Shown: positions 10,806 through 22,473 of the stretch, piece by piece
How positions within the stretch are numbered: position 1 is the stretch's first letter
Layout of the letters: each line of letters begins with the position of its first letter
Origin: Bradysia coprophila
Lineage: Eukaryota > Arthropoda > Insecta > Diptera > Sciaridae
NCBI RefSeq assembly: GCF_014529535.1
Contig: NW_023503584.1
Location: 5,010,499-5,074,498 of the forward strand
Direction of reading: 5' to 3'
Length of the DNA stretch: 64,000 bases
The notes under the pieces: generated by a model
The model's input: only the letters and a program-made list of their open reading frames with translations
Databases searched by the model: none
What the model was told of the DNA's origin: nothing
Made by a program: the position numbers and the translations under genes

Positions 10806-12764
10806 ATGAACTTCGTTCTAACAATTTTAATTGTGCTGTGTTCCTGTTACTTACATTCCATTCTCGGCCAACAATCAAACTTAGTTTGTACCCAAGAATT
10901 TTGTAAAGTAAGTTGAAGCTAAATTGTTCAGCATCCAAGTGATTACAATCCAATTTTCTTTACAAAAAATTAAGCATTACAAAGAAATGACGGGCTGTCC
11001 AAATTTACCAGTGGGATGCGTGGTACAAAATGCAACTCACAGTGGTAACATATTACCTTCGGCCACACCGTGCAGCTGTTGTGAAGTCTGTTTGGAGCAT
11101 ATACGTAAGTGCTTCAGCAGCACAATGTTTGGTTTTTAATTATAGATGTGTCGTAATAGAGGAAGGAGAATATTGTACTATCGGCTCACCGGGCTCACCT
11201 GTCCCATCAACAATATGTGGACCTGGACTAAAATGTGCTACAGTTAGTAATGACGATCATCCGAGATGCATGAAAAGTTAGTGAGACGTTATCCAAATTT
11301 GATATTTTACTAATCTATCGTCTGTACAGTGGATGATACAGAGTGCTTTAAGCAACAGATTGAATTTGATATAGCCAAGAAGAATGGAACTATCGGAAAA
11401 TGGATGCAAAGACCAATGTGTGATGACGAGGGTTTCTTCAAACCTGTGAAATGTATTCCCGATGAAATGTAATTTTATCATAGCATTGTTGCTGGTATGT
11501 TACTCTATTGCAAATTAGTCTAGACATTATTTCATTCAATTAGATGCTACTGTTTGGATAAAAACGGAAATCGAATATTTGGTGAAGATGTTTATTCAGA
11601 GACAGCTGATTTCACAATGAACTGTGGTAAGAATCACAGTGAAAATATATTTTGTGCTATTCTTTGACTGTAGCAAGCACAACATTTCTGTTATAGAATG
11701 CTCCAGGCTGGCCTCAACTTTCAAGAACTTAATGCCCTCTAAATATCCACAACCAACAGCTAGATGCTTAGACGATGGATCATTCGATCCCATTCAATGT
11801 TTCGGGAATAAATGTGTCTGTATAAATAGTATGTACGGTGGTACGACCTCTGACAAAATGTACGACAATGACAAATTAAATCAAATGCCTTGTTGTAAGT
11901 AGCCCAACCCTTAAAGTTTTCTTTAATTTTAAATTTGGAATTTCTTCACTTCCAATAAGATAATCGTAAGATTCACAGAAGCAATACGGTCTACGAACAT
12001 GACTGTGAGAAAATTGTTGCGGATAAATTGTCAGAGAAGTATCGTTTGGAAAGTGAAGGCTCCGTTGTAATGGATTTTAAAATAGACTTATGTGAACTCA
12101 ATGGGTGGTACAAGCGGGTTCACGAGGACAAATATTCGTAAGTTTATTTTTGTTTTTGATTTTTTGATTTTTACGAAAATGTTTGCTGGGAATGCAATAC
12201 CAGACTTAACATAAGTTTTGTTGCTATTCTATTTCATGGTGATTATTTGTGTTATTATAATATGACTCTCAGTATTGTTGAAAGGGAATAGAATTGCATT
12301 CCCTAAACAACAGCTCACTATCATTTGAGTACAATCATTAAATCTATTAATGCTAGCAAAAGCTGCGTCAATAAATATGGAATCCAAATCGGTAACTACA
12401 GTCTGCCGAAAGACGATCCAGAAGCGAAATATATGAATTGTCGTTAGTATTTTCATTGATAAAATGTGGAAATCATAAAAATTGAACTCTCGTCTTTTCC
12501 AGAATGTGCACGCGCCAATCTTCTCACTAACAACACGAATATCGAATGCTGTCGCAACGGAAATTATCCGAAGGTAAACACATTAATTGAAAAGGAATTT
12601 TCTTTTTCGATTTTCTTTTTTTCTCACTTTTGTCACTTCAACAGTTTACTTGCAAGAACAATGAATGCTATTGCCTTGATGAAAATGGCAATCAAGTGAC
12701 GGCTGAAGTTCAAGTGGATGAAATTTTCACATTAAGATGTTATAATGATGGCTTTTTCTGTTGA
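10806..12764 (+). CDS. Secreted Cys-rich protein, IGFBP-like plus thyroglobulin type-1-like repeats
   Basis: Ten exons (10806-10907, 10975-11104, 11160-11276, 11330-11468, 11544-11626, 11697-11894, 11960-12137, 12330-12442, 12503-12573, 12645-12764) keep frame to give 416 aa. Signal peptide at residues 1-21 (MNFVLTILIVLCSC...), so extracellular. Residues about 30-115 have the insect IGFBP-like pattern: spaced Cys, CSCCEVC, then EGEYC and CGPGLKC. Then follow three thyroglobulin type-1-like modules, each ending in a C-x-C pair: CYCLDKNGN, CVCINSMYGG and, at the C-terminus, CYCLDENGN. Tg-1 modules often inhibit cysteine proteases, and IGFBP-like modules bind growth factors or proteases; which applies here is unknown. 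The third exon boundary (AG at 11158-11159) was chosen because it keeps frame and gives a 55-bp intron. A polyadenylation signal follows at 12804. Confidence 0.82.
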
Positions 12765-12803
12765 TTGAGACACATTTAAATATCCCATTACTCTTATACG
12801 TAA

Positions 12804-12809
12804 AATAAA
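12804..12809 (+). promoter_or_regulatory. Polyadenylation signal AATAAA
   Basis: AATAAA 40 nt after the stop codon of the IGFBP/thyroglobulin-like gene, supporting the position of its 3' end. Confidence 0.6.
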
Positions 12810-13120
12810 TTGATGCAAAGCTCGATGTATATATGAGTTTCAATGAATTTTGAGTAAAGGACGTGGGAGTTCGGCTTTTCACTGTCGTAAATATTTGTAA
12901 TTCTTTTATACACGCAAAAAAAAAGTCGTACGGATAAAACGTACATTTCGACGATGAGAGTACAATGTACGAATAAAACGTATATTGGAAATTTCGCTTA
13001 ATTTTTTTTTATTCTAGAAATAATACTATATTTCGTCCTTTGCCCACTTTACAGATGTGAGATTGATTGCTTTATGCACAACAAAGTAATGAGTGTCTCA
13101 AACTCAAAAAAAAAAACATT

Positions 13121-13195
13121 GTCACGGGCTGGAACTGAACTGGGGACCTTTCGATCTTGAGTCAATGATTTTCGCGGTGAGCTAATTGGATGTTG
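13121..13195 (-). repeat. Degenerate tRNA-like sequence
   Basis: On the minus strand the order resembles a tRNA: TTAGCTCACCGCG (D-arm, A-box-like), a stem-loop with loop CTCAAGA, then GGTCCCCAGTTCAGTTCCAG (T-arm, B-box-like). Stems contain mismatches, so it is a decayed tRNA or a tRNA-derived SINE head rather than a functional gene. If read as a tRNA the anticodon would be CAA. Confidence 0.4.
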
Positions 13196-13912
13196 AGTTT
13201 CGAACAGTTTACTTCGAAGAGTTCTTTTGTTTGTCATTTTTTTTTAAACAAAGTTGAAAAATGATGTACGGTTTAGACGTAGCAACATTCAGGCCAATAT
13301 TTTTTAATGATTAAACATCGAATTTCAGGTTCAGAAAAAAAGTAGAGTTTTCAAACTATAAAAAATAAATTTTTTGATAATTAATTTATGAAATTTCTGC
13401 CACATGTTCCTTTAAAAATATAATAAGGGTATTCCAGACCTGAGTTTAATTTTTTACACTCGAGTATAAAATATAAAGTATAAAATTTTGACAGAAGGGG
13501 CATATCGTTGGATGGTTTAGTAATTTGAAAATAATTACCACCAAAGTATCGTCGTTAGAGGTGTGCACCGCCGATTTTACGCCGGCGCGCCGCCGATTTT
13601 TTGCTATATTTTCGGCGCGCCGCCGCCGAAAAATAATAGCTCACGCCGCCGCCGCCGCCGATTGTATTTTCGTCGCGCCGAAATTTTATACGTTTAGTGC
13701 TTTCAGCCATTTTAATGGGCGGCAATATAAACTTAAATTGAAAAATCTATACAAAAGTGTGTGCCTGAGTACAAGGTTTTAGCAAATGTTTATCTCTCTT
13801 AATTTATAAGTCAGGTTTCTATATGCGTAGAAATGAGTTTTTGGTTAAAAAAAATTTGTAAAAACTTTGGGTTTTTCTTCTTACCTGCACTGTACGACAG
13901 TGATTTTGTTTC

Positions 13913-14987
13913 TGATGCTACGATAGGGTTATCTTCGAAGTAGCTTTCTATAACGTATCCTATTTCCATCAGTAGATGGCAAGTGTTTTATGCAAATTTT
14001 TAAATACTAGTCCAAAGAAAAAGTTTGCTGCTGTCTTGGGAAGGGTATCGATGGATACAACTGGGGATCACCATCGATACCCGAGGTCGAAATAGCATTT
14101 GTATTTTCTGTATCCTCACTTACCGTGAACCCTTGGGTACGTTACTCTATTTTCTGTGCAATGGAATGAAGCGTGGCAGACGGCAGGCGGCAGACGACGT
14201 TTCTCTTATTATCTGTTGATGCAGATAAGAGGAAGAAGAAAGAGAACAAAATTCAGTGAATCAGTCAAAACTGTGTGATACTAATGTAATTGTAAAGTGG
14301 CAAACTTAAGACCTTATATGGAATTTGGGTGGAAAATGGCGCAAATCACATGTTTCAGGAATTTATAAAGTGGAAAATCTTTTCGGTTTCAAGTTTTTTC
14401 GTCAAAAGACGAGATACGGGTATCTTTATTTTCAATTTTTAGCTGCTTTATGTAAAAAATTTGGGAAAAAATCATTTTGGCGTAGTCTATACACTTATTA
14501 CGCTTATTACTTATAAATTTAAGTTTATCTGAATCTCTTATTTGCGAAAACCTTCTACTACGATCTCACTCCTACATCGAAGATGGACTAAAGCAACGCA
14601 CTTCTCGCTCCTCGTTCCCTAACTAAATTAAATTAACACCAACAACAAAAACAAACACAACAACAGCCTGATTACAACAGAAAAATGAGAGCAAATAAGA
14701 AAAAACGAGAGTAAACAATAAAAACAAACAGAGCTACTTCAGCTCTTCCCTCCAAATTGTGAGTGATTCAAGAGAAAAATCGCTGTTTCGACCTCAGGTG
14801 TTAATAGCGGTCCCAGGCCAGCGTGGTCTGGCCATCGTCAGTTGCTCTAAGAACACCCTTCACAAGACAGCAGCAAACGTTTGACTTGAACTGGTATTTT
14901 AAAGTTTGCATGAAAACGTTTTGCCATCTACTGATGGGAAAGGACATTTCAGTGAAAAGCTACTTCGAATAAACCCATCGTAGCATC
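13913..14987. mobile_element. Innermost nested inverted-repeat element
   Basis: Ends GATGCTACGAT (left) and ATCGTAGCATC (right) begin imperfect inverted arms of roughly 180-250 bp. The arms share CGAAGTAGCTTT, CATCAGTAGATGGCAA, TTTGCTGCTGTCTTG and GAGGTCGAAA with their reverse complements. The centre has no recognisable coding sequence. It is embedded in the element at 13425-15809. Confidence 0.7.
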
Positions 14988-15043
14988 ACATAACAGAAGT
15001 GCGTTGACTAAAGGCAACAGGAACGGGTATTGCATAAATTGAA

Positions 15044-15170
15044 AGTGAGTTTGCGTAAATGGCATACATTATAGTTGGAAATAAGAAACCTGCAGAACAT
15101 CTAGTATGAAGATGTGACTTAAAATTTCCAACTGATAAGTTAACTTATATGTCATTTACGCAAACTCACT
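15044..15170. repeat. Short foldback repeat
   Basis: AGTGAGTTTGCGTAAATG and its inverse CATTTACGCAAACTCACT bound 127 bp, with a second inverted pair GTTGGAAAT/ATTTCCAAC inside. Non-coding; a small palindromic element within the nested transposon region. Confidence 0.75.
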
Positions 15171-16808
15171 AATCATTCTTGGATTCATTAAAATAGATGT
15201 TTTTAAAATAATAGGTCAGTTATTGTACATTCAAAATATAAAAGGTGAGATACGTCTCAGTTGATTCCCCTTGTATAAGTGGTTGATACTTCAGATCGCA
15301 AGACAGTAAGAATTCAGTGTTTTTGCATTATTTTCGAAAAATTTAGATTTTTTTGTAAATTTATCGGCGCGCCGATCGGCGCACCGCCGCCGACTATAAA
15401 TTTCTCCCGGCGCGCCGCCGCCGATTCCTTACCAGTCGGCGCACCGCCGCCGACTATTTTAAGATCGGCGCACACCTCTAATCGTCGTATAAGACAGTGA
15501 GCTGGAAAAAATTCTTCACCTACATGTAGCGCTATTAAATGACAACTAAAAACATTGAACGGCGAACACGTGCTCCCGTGTAATGTCATGAGCGCACAGT
15601 TTCGATAACTATTTACAAATACGAATAATTTCTTACAGCTAGTTTCAGTGATATCAGCTCTACAAATTTCATCAATAAAATAAAGATCCGACGATACTTT
15701 GGTGGTAATTATTGTCAAATTATCAACAATATGCTAGTTCTGTCAAAATTTTATAATTTATACTTTATACTCGAGTATAAACAATTAAGCTCGGGTCGGG
15801 AATACCCTTAATGTAGAGTTTTATTTAGAATACAATGATCATACGATTCTCCGTATGTTTGGACGTTTGGATATTTCATTATGTAAATTATAGCTAGCTT
15901 AAGAAAATCTAAGTACTTTTAAGGCAATGATGACTGGACCGAATCCAAATTTGTATTCTTGTTCTGAAATTTTCGAGGAAGTTAGATTTGTTAAGATCGG
16001 ATGTTGTTGCAGATCTTATATATTGTTTTAGGCTACAAGAGATTGAAGATTTTAATCAAAAATAGATCCAATTTTTTAGCCACAACGCAACGTCTGTCAA
16101 GTCGGAATTCCCTATTTTTGATGTCGGATTCGGGCTTGTTGGTTGGCAATGGTAACTCCGATTCGATCAGAAACTTGTGAAATTTTAATGGTCTCATCAA
16201 AGGCCACAGCTCAAAATTAAATACGGAAATTCGTGTGATAAAATGAAATAATAGAATTCCTTTTCCTACGCTTTATATGAACCTCTTTTTCTTGGATGAA
16301 GTGTCAATAACCACGGATTAATTCGATCGAACTCTAATGGTTCTATTGGCAAGAAGTTGATTTTCCGCGGTAATATTAAAATGAACGTTACATTTTTATG
16401 TTGAAATTTTTTTGGTCGTATCAAAGCAATACAACAGCTTAGTAATTTAATATTACCAGACTAGCAATACAAAAATTATAAATTATTTGAAATTAATATT
16501 TAAATCAAATTGTTCTTTTAAATAATTTGTGAAACAATTGAGAAATAACTTTTGACATCAACACCAAACCAAATATTATTGTACGTCTTACATGTACACC
16601 ATCCTACGTCTTAAACGTAAATCATCCTACGGCTAAAACGTACATTTCGACGATGAGACCAATGGTTGAGTTATCCGTACATTGAACGTCTTATCTGTAC
16701 ATTTTTCGTCTTAGACGTACATCACTACATCTAGTACGTAGAATGTACGTCTAAAATGTAGATTTTGTACGGCTTGAACGTACATCCGAAATTTCATTTT
16801 TTTGCGTG

Positions 16809-19800
16809 TACATTTTCTGAATATGCCTCTTGATGCCGGTATAGCAAATACACAGACAGGATTACGACTGTTATGGAGGCTTATAAAAAGTAAGAGGCGT
16901 GTGTAATGTCGTCTTATATTACAACTCTGAAATACAGTACACCAAATGATACCTCAACTAAAACAATAGCATCTTACAAATTACATACTTGGTCAAGGAA
17001 GTGAGTCGTGATTACATGAGTTTGAATGAGGGCGTGAGTATATCCGAGTGTGAACGGTCGTGAAACGAGTGAAGTGAAGCGAAACGAGTGTAATTTTTTT
17101 CACACGTGGATATATACGATACTAAGGCCTTGACACAGAATCGTGTTCGCCACGACAATTTGTTGGTGCCCTATGCGCCCCGCGGAGTAGGACAAGATGA
17201 TGATGATGGAGATATATACGATACGAGGGCACACACTCAAACGAGTGCTTCACTGTTATTTAACGCCAGTAAAGAAGTTACTATCACATCCGTTAGAATA
17301 GACAGTAAAGTAGGTACTTTACGATCACAGTCAGGACCGAAGTAGGTATTATACATAGCAAATATAACTCAGCAAATATAACTCATCCTGATGTGCTAGT
17401 TTTTTTTTGGGAGTGGGGACGTTATAGTTCGACCCGAAGGAGATAACGGTATTTCCTCTTGTCAAACCAAAAATTTTGAACCACGATTTGAACCTGATAA
17501 AGCTCTTGCAAAACAAAACAACTCCTGGCCGCAATAAAATTTTGGGCGATATTTTTAAAACAAATTTCTAAAAATATCAATTTGCTTCATCACATTAAAA
17601 ACATTTTGTAAGTAAGCTTCTTAAAGCTCTCAACGATTAAGTGGTTTCACTTGTTTTCGATTTAATTTCTTCTATCAACTTTTTGAAGACCCTTTATGTC
17701 TAACGAACCACTAAAGTGTGTATACCATTTTTGCATGTCTCTGCCTACATTACAACATATGTTTTCAGCTGAGGAAATAATTTTCAATGTGATTAGGGAA
17801 AAACACAGTTTTCTATGAAAATCTTAATTTATGCTGACATAACCATTAAGAGGTAGATAATGTGATTATTGTACTGCGAAACCATGAGCATGTTTTGTCA
17901 CTTACAACTCGCGCATGACCTCATATACATGTATATATATAACCAACCATGTGCAGCATTAAATTTCCAAAGTTAATAATAAAACGGTTGTGGGAAGACG
18001 ATGAACGGAGAAAAATCAGATAATTAATTTTTTCCGTTGTGCTTCAATGAGAAAAAAATCCAGACTAATAAGTATGGGAATTAAATGGACTCAAATGACA
18101 TTAACCGGAAATGGTATTGGAAGGGACGAAAACCTGCTACATACAGAAAACAATTACTGTGCTCTTCTATGTAAGTATGTAAACAATCGAAGTTTCCCCG
18201 ACACTGTGTGGATTTTGAAAATATAGCTGCTACGAGGTTCACGTATCTATTAGCCTTACAAAACTCCCAAAATTTTTAATTTCCCTGCTACATATCTGAG
18301 TTAGTCTCCGTCCCAATCTCTTATGATAAACCAGCCAATCAACCTCATATAATACCGCATTATATCCTTACCGCCAGACTGATGCTGTGGAAAATTTTTA
18401 GGTAATCGAGTATAACTTAACTTTCAAAGAAAAAATCCTCAAAATTATATTTTAGCAAAATGCTTACATAGTAGTAACAGTATTCCCCTGCCGAATGAAC
18501 AGACAATATTTCGTTTCACCATTCTGTAATTTTCAATTTTCATTTTACCTACAGCTCAATTCCATTAATGATTTTTGCTTGCGTATATTTTCCATATAAT
18601 ACCGGGTACATAACCGATGTACGCATGATTGATCTGCATATAAATATGAAAGAATTTTCCACGGAAGTGGCAGTTTAACGTTTGTGCTAGAGGTAATCGA
18701 AAGAGCAAAAAGAAAAATCCAAAGTCCGAAAAGCTTGTATTTTGTTTGGAATAAATTGTTTGGCAAGATAAGTGAAAAGTGAAGGAAATAGTTTTGGTGT
18801 TTTAAATCTAACAAATACACAGTGGTTAGTTCAGTTGTTTCAAAATTGACTTGTGGTTGAATGTTAATACAATTCTATTTTTTGCTTTTCGATTTCATTC
18901 ATAAAATCGTTAACCGACAACCAAAATTATTAACCAGGCTGGCCCGGCCAGCAGGCATTGTATATTTTTTAACTATAAGTGTTTCCTAGATATTACGTTT
19001 TAAAACGAAAATTCATTCCTCTTTTGATACTCTTCTGATGAGACTATAAAAAACTATAACTTTTCCTTATTGCCTCAAGAAGTCAAGAACGCGTCTATTA
19101 ATAGGGTGTTGCGGATTTTTAAAACTTTTATCTTGTAAAATGGTAAAGCATCGTGCATTGTGATTTTCATGAATAGCTTCATTGTTTTCAAACTCGATTG
19201 GAGGACTTTTTTGAATTCTAATTTCGTACAGATTAGCTACCATCAAGCTTAAGTTTGATGTTAGAAAAGAATTAACTTCTCATGAGAACGAAGTTTGATT
19301 ACTATTTACCAAAACAAAATTCCCCCTCTTATAATTTCAAAAAAATATCTTTTAGAGACTCTTAGTCGCAATCTAGCTCATATAGACGTTCGACGAAAAC
19401 TGTTCAGAGGTCTACTAATTTTCTTAAATTTTCTTCATTTTTTTATATTGCTCTTAAGAGGCATAAATACTTAGTTGGAAGTAGAGTCTACATTTGGGTG
19501 TTAGCTTTTAAGAATTTGAGTGCTTTCCGAATCCTAGATTTTACTTTAGATGATATATTCTTACCAGAATCCTTGTATGCAACAGTTTGACCAGCTAAGA
19601 AAACTGAGTTGTTTATGAAAATTTCGGTCGCAGAGCTGGCCAAAATTAATTATTGTTTAAAGCTAACACATTCATGGTCGTTATTGCAGTTGTTACATTT
19701 TTCAAAAAGGACGATGAAAAGATATCATCAAAAATGAAATACGCACTCAAATGTAGGTGACAATTTTAGCTAAACATCGATGCTTCTTAATACACATGGA

Positions 19801-21834
19801 TAGTTTAGCTGAAATTAGAGTCTACATTTGGGTGTTTCGCATTGTATTTTCGCTTTTTGAAAATTGTAAAACGACAGTAACCACCACAAATGTATTAACT
19901 TTCAATAAAAAAAAAGTTTTTTTTTTTTGTTTCTGGGAGTTTGACCAGTTAACAGTTTACCTAAATTTGTGTATTCTGGTGAGTTTCCTCAGACATAGTC
20001 AAACTGTCATAAACAATTCTGTTTATAGAAAGCTAACACATTTGTGGTGGTTATCGCTACCGTTAAACAAAATACGGTATGTACGTAAAAAATGCCCTAC
20101 TGTAGGCTTTTCAACAAAGCATCCACTCCTCTTAATAATGAAACACAATTATGTAGATGATTGAATCTGAATATGCATAGTCCACGTACCATAAAAGAAA
20201 TTTTAACAACTAAATGAGAACAAAAATTATAGTAACTTACCTGTTCCAAACTATTTGGGTTTTGTCCAGGATCATGACTTTGTAATTTGTATTATCAAAT
20301 TATACCACTTGGGCCATAAGATTTGTAAGAATTTCACACGTATGCTTTTGCATATCTGAATTGCTGTCGTATCAATTTTACAGCAATATTGAAAATAAGT
20401 AGGAAATACTTGTCGAAAACAATTTTTTCGTTGAAACAACTTTCATGGAAACATCATCCCCAAGTAACGAACAATTTTCCTCGACCCTTATATGACTCAA
20501 GAAAAATCAGTGAACAAAAATTAATTACAAAAAACAGTTATTGAAGTTGCTGCACCCTACTGCATCTACATATTTAGAAGAAGCTGCACTTTTGTACTTT
20601 TTTAATTTGTTTTTTAATAGCAGCACAATATTCCATCATAAAATATTTAGAAATCGCAAACCCATAAAAAGGAGCGACTTGAAACTTGATTAAATCGACC
20701 AAATGCAAAATTCAGTATATACACATCGGTGCAACATGATTGCATGTTTGCATACAAAGGAACGTGTAAAACACAACACAAAGGCTCTTTTCAACAAAAG
20801 CTTTACATTTAATAAATATTTGTCGACAACGACAGATCTGTTTTAATTCTTGTACCGTTTGCCATTTGCAAATGAATGCGAACATTGAGTTTCGCTTCGA
20901 TGTAGGATTATATAGTTCTTTGTTGACCCTTTGGAATCTGCATGTAATGGTGATAATGTCATCCGTAACACTTTCTGTTGTGTGTATAGATTTGTGTGGG
21001 TTGTGAATTTCTGCTTTGTTGCTTATTTGCAAAAATTAAAAATAGAGAATGAGGACCACTAAAACATCAGCTAGCGATCGTTAGTGCAAAAAGTGGTGCT
21101 TCTGGAAAAAATACTTCCGCACTCATAGCATGTAAGAAGGGTCGGCATTCTCAGAAGTCTAAAGCTTCGTTTCTAATAATATTATTTTCATGCAAAATAA
21201 AAATAATTAGTCTGCCCGTTCATATTAAGTTAATTTTTACTGTTAGGATTTCTGAACAGTTGCACCCAATGTAAAGTTTAGTGTTTCTAAAAAAATGTTC
21301 TTTAACCTTTAACAGACATTGACACAGCATCAGTTTTACTATCAGAGATTTATTTGAAATCTTTTACTTCATTTCTCTGAACATTCCCTTTAACTGTATA
21401 AGCCCGCGTTATTCACAGCTTGTCGTTTATTTTTGATTTCATCGATAACATATGCCAGCCTAACATGTTTTTTTAATAACTTCGTAAATTGAAAATTCGT
21501 CTAAAAAAATTTGAACAAAAAATACTCCCCTTGGATTGAATAGGATCACTTTATATCAAGTACTATTTTTAGGAAAAACATTTTCAATAATTTTCCCACA
21601 CTTTTCCAAATTTTTCTCAAAAATATTTTTTTTTGAAAAATAAAGGAAAACATGGGAAAATCAAGGAACAAATTCAAGAAAATTCGAGAAAATGTCATTG
21701 CCAAAAATTGACCTTACATGCTACAATCTAACCAATTAATTTTCCCGAACAAATTCAAAATGTTTGATTTTGTTTGTAAAAGCAAAATTTTACTATTTTA
21801 AAGAAGTAACGATTGCATTCATTATTCTTAGACA
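16809..21834. other. Long intergenic stretch, repeats only
   Basis: No gene recognised. About 17030-17240 has two copies of GATATATACGATAC and (G)AAACGAGTG motifs, possibly an old repeat. 19480-20150 holds a dispersed inverted repeat listed separately. Open frames at 18545-18820 and 20712-21032 (minus) and 19757-20164 (plus) lack domain or splice support. The SIFa 5' region, probably including a 5'UTR intron, must start within the last kilobase. Confidence 0.45.
19480..20150. repeat. Dispersed inverted repeat (two adjoining copies)
   Basis: A family with the markers GAGTCTACATTTGGGTGTT, AACCACCACAAATG...CTTTCAAT and, inverted, AAAGCTAACACATTTGTGGT followed by AAGATATCATC. A nearly complete copy lies at 19790-20150, a partial one at 19480-19760, and a third copy at 40760-41090. 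Non-coding, with internal inverted arms. Confidence 0.6.
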
Positions 21835-22347
21835 ATGATTCCATCAAGAGCCACACTGATGTTAGCAGTTTGCATCCTCCTGGTGTTGGTCATGCCTTCG
21901 ATGTGTGAAGCCGCTTACCGAAAACCACCATTTAATGGCAGCATTTTTGGGAAACGAGGAAACAACAACGGTATATTTGATAGTAAATTAACCTTTTGGA
22001 GATGGAGATTGGATGAATTTTACGTAGCTTTTCCATTCAAAATGTATTGAGAGGGGGTCGCATTATAATTAACAAATTTTACTGACACTTAAAATTATAA
22101 AGTTAAGATCTTTTGTCCCCCTGTTATCTTATTTAACAACAGGAAGTAGGAGTTATTGATAATTTAAGAAATAATATTCTGAACAATAAGAAGTGTTCTC
22201 ACATTTGTGTTAAGACAAAAAAATAATATGCTAACGTAACAAATTTTTATTACAGACTACGATTCTGGCGGTAAAGCATCATTGTCTTCAATGTGTGAAA
22301 TAGTGGTTGAAGCATGTCAAAGCTGGTTTCCGCAAGACAAGAAGTAA
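21835..22347 (+). CDS. SIFa: SIFamide neuropeptide precursor
   Basis: Two exons (21835-21970 and 22256-22347) give a 75-aa prepropeptide. Residues 1-26 are a signal peptide (hydrophobic LMLAVCILLVLVM, ending CEA). The next residues are AYRKPPFNGSIF followed by Gly-Lys-Arg: the Gly is the amide donor and KR the dibasic cleavage site, yielding AYRKPPFNGSIF-amide, the peptide known from flies. The C-terminal part, encoded by exon 2, has the conserved YDS and two cysteines spaced as in other precursors (MCEIVVEACQSWFPQ). In insects SIFamide comes from a few brain neurons and acts through the SIFamide GPCR on feeding, sleep and mating behaviour. The ATG lies directly after TTCTTAG, consistent with a 5'UTR intron ending just before it. 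A polyadenylation signal lies at 22468. Confidence 0.96.
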
Positions 22348-22467
22348 AATGCATTTAGCACGTCCCTTAAACATGGTCTGAACAAAACCTGGCTGAAGAC
22401 TTCAAGATTACGATAAGTAAAAAGATGAAAATTCTTAATTTTTATAAAAATGTATCAATGAAAAACT

Positions 22468-22473
22468 AATAAA
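22468..22473 (+). promoter_or_regulatory. Polyadenylation signal AATAAA (SIFa)
   Basis: AATAAA about 120 nt after the SIFa stop codon, the first match downstream of it. Confidence 0.5.

Larger units (their letters stand above)
13425..15809. mobile_element. Middle nested TIR element with CG-rich arms
   Basis: Long inverted repeat starting AAGGGTATTCC at the left and ending GGAATACCCTT at the right, flanked by AAT on both sides (possible 3-bp target duplication). Arms run through ACTCGAGTATAAA and ATTACCACCAAAGTATCGTCG and into CG-rich tracts of GGCGCGCCGCCG-type repeats (13560-13685 left, 15361-15476 right), striking in this AT-rich DNA. Open frames across the arms (13525-13782, 15314-15718) are translations of the repeat. 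No transposase. A third element sits inside it. Confidence 0.75.
12911..16808. mobile_element. Outer TIR element, 3.9 kb, nested host
   Basis: Terminal inverted repeats CACGCAAAAAAA and TTTTTTTGCGTG are flanked on both sides by TA, the target duplication of Tc1/mariner-type transposition. Subterminal DNA carries repeated CGTACAT-type motifs: AAAACGTACATTTCGACGAT occurs near both ends (12938 and 16638), and 16580-16800 is packed with variants of it. No transposase frame is visible. The interior is occupied by a second and a third inverted-repeat element (13425-15809 and 13913-14987), so the original element was probably much shorter, about 1.5 kb. Confidence 0.75.

Noticed and set aside
13525-13782. 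85-aa frame rich in Ala and Arg
   Set aside because: Translation of the CG-rich inverted arm of a transposon; the mirror frame at 15314-15718 has the same origin.
18545-18820. 91-aa minus-strand frame
   Set aside because: No recognisable motif and no supporting neighbours.
20712-21032. 106-aa minus-strand frame with several cysteines
   Set aside because: Cysteines follow no known pattern, there is no signal peptide, and no exon continuity was found.
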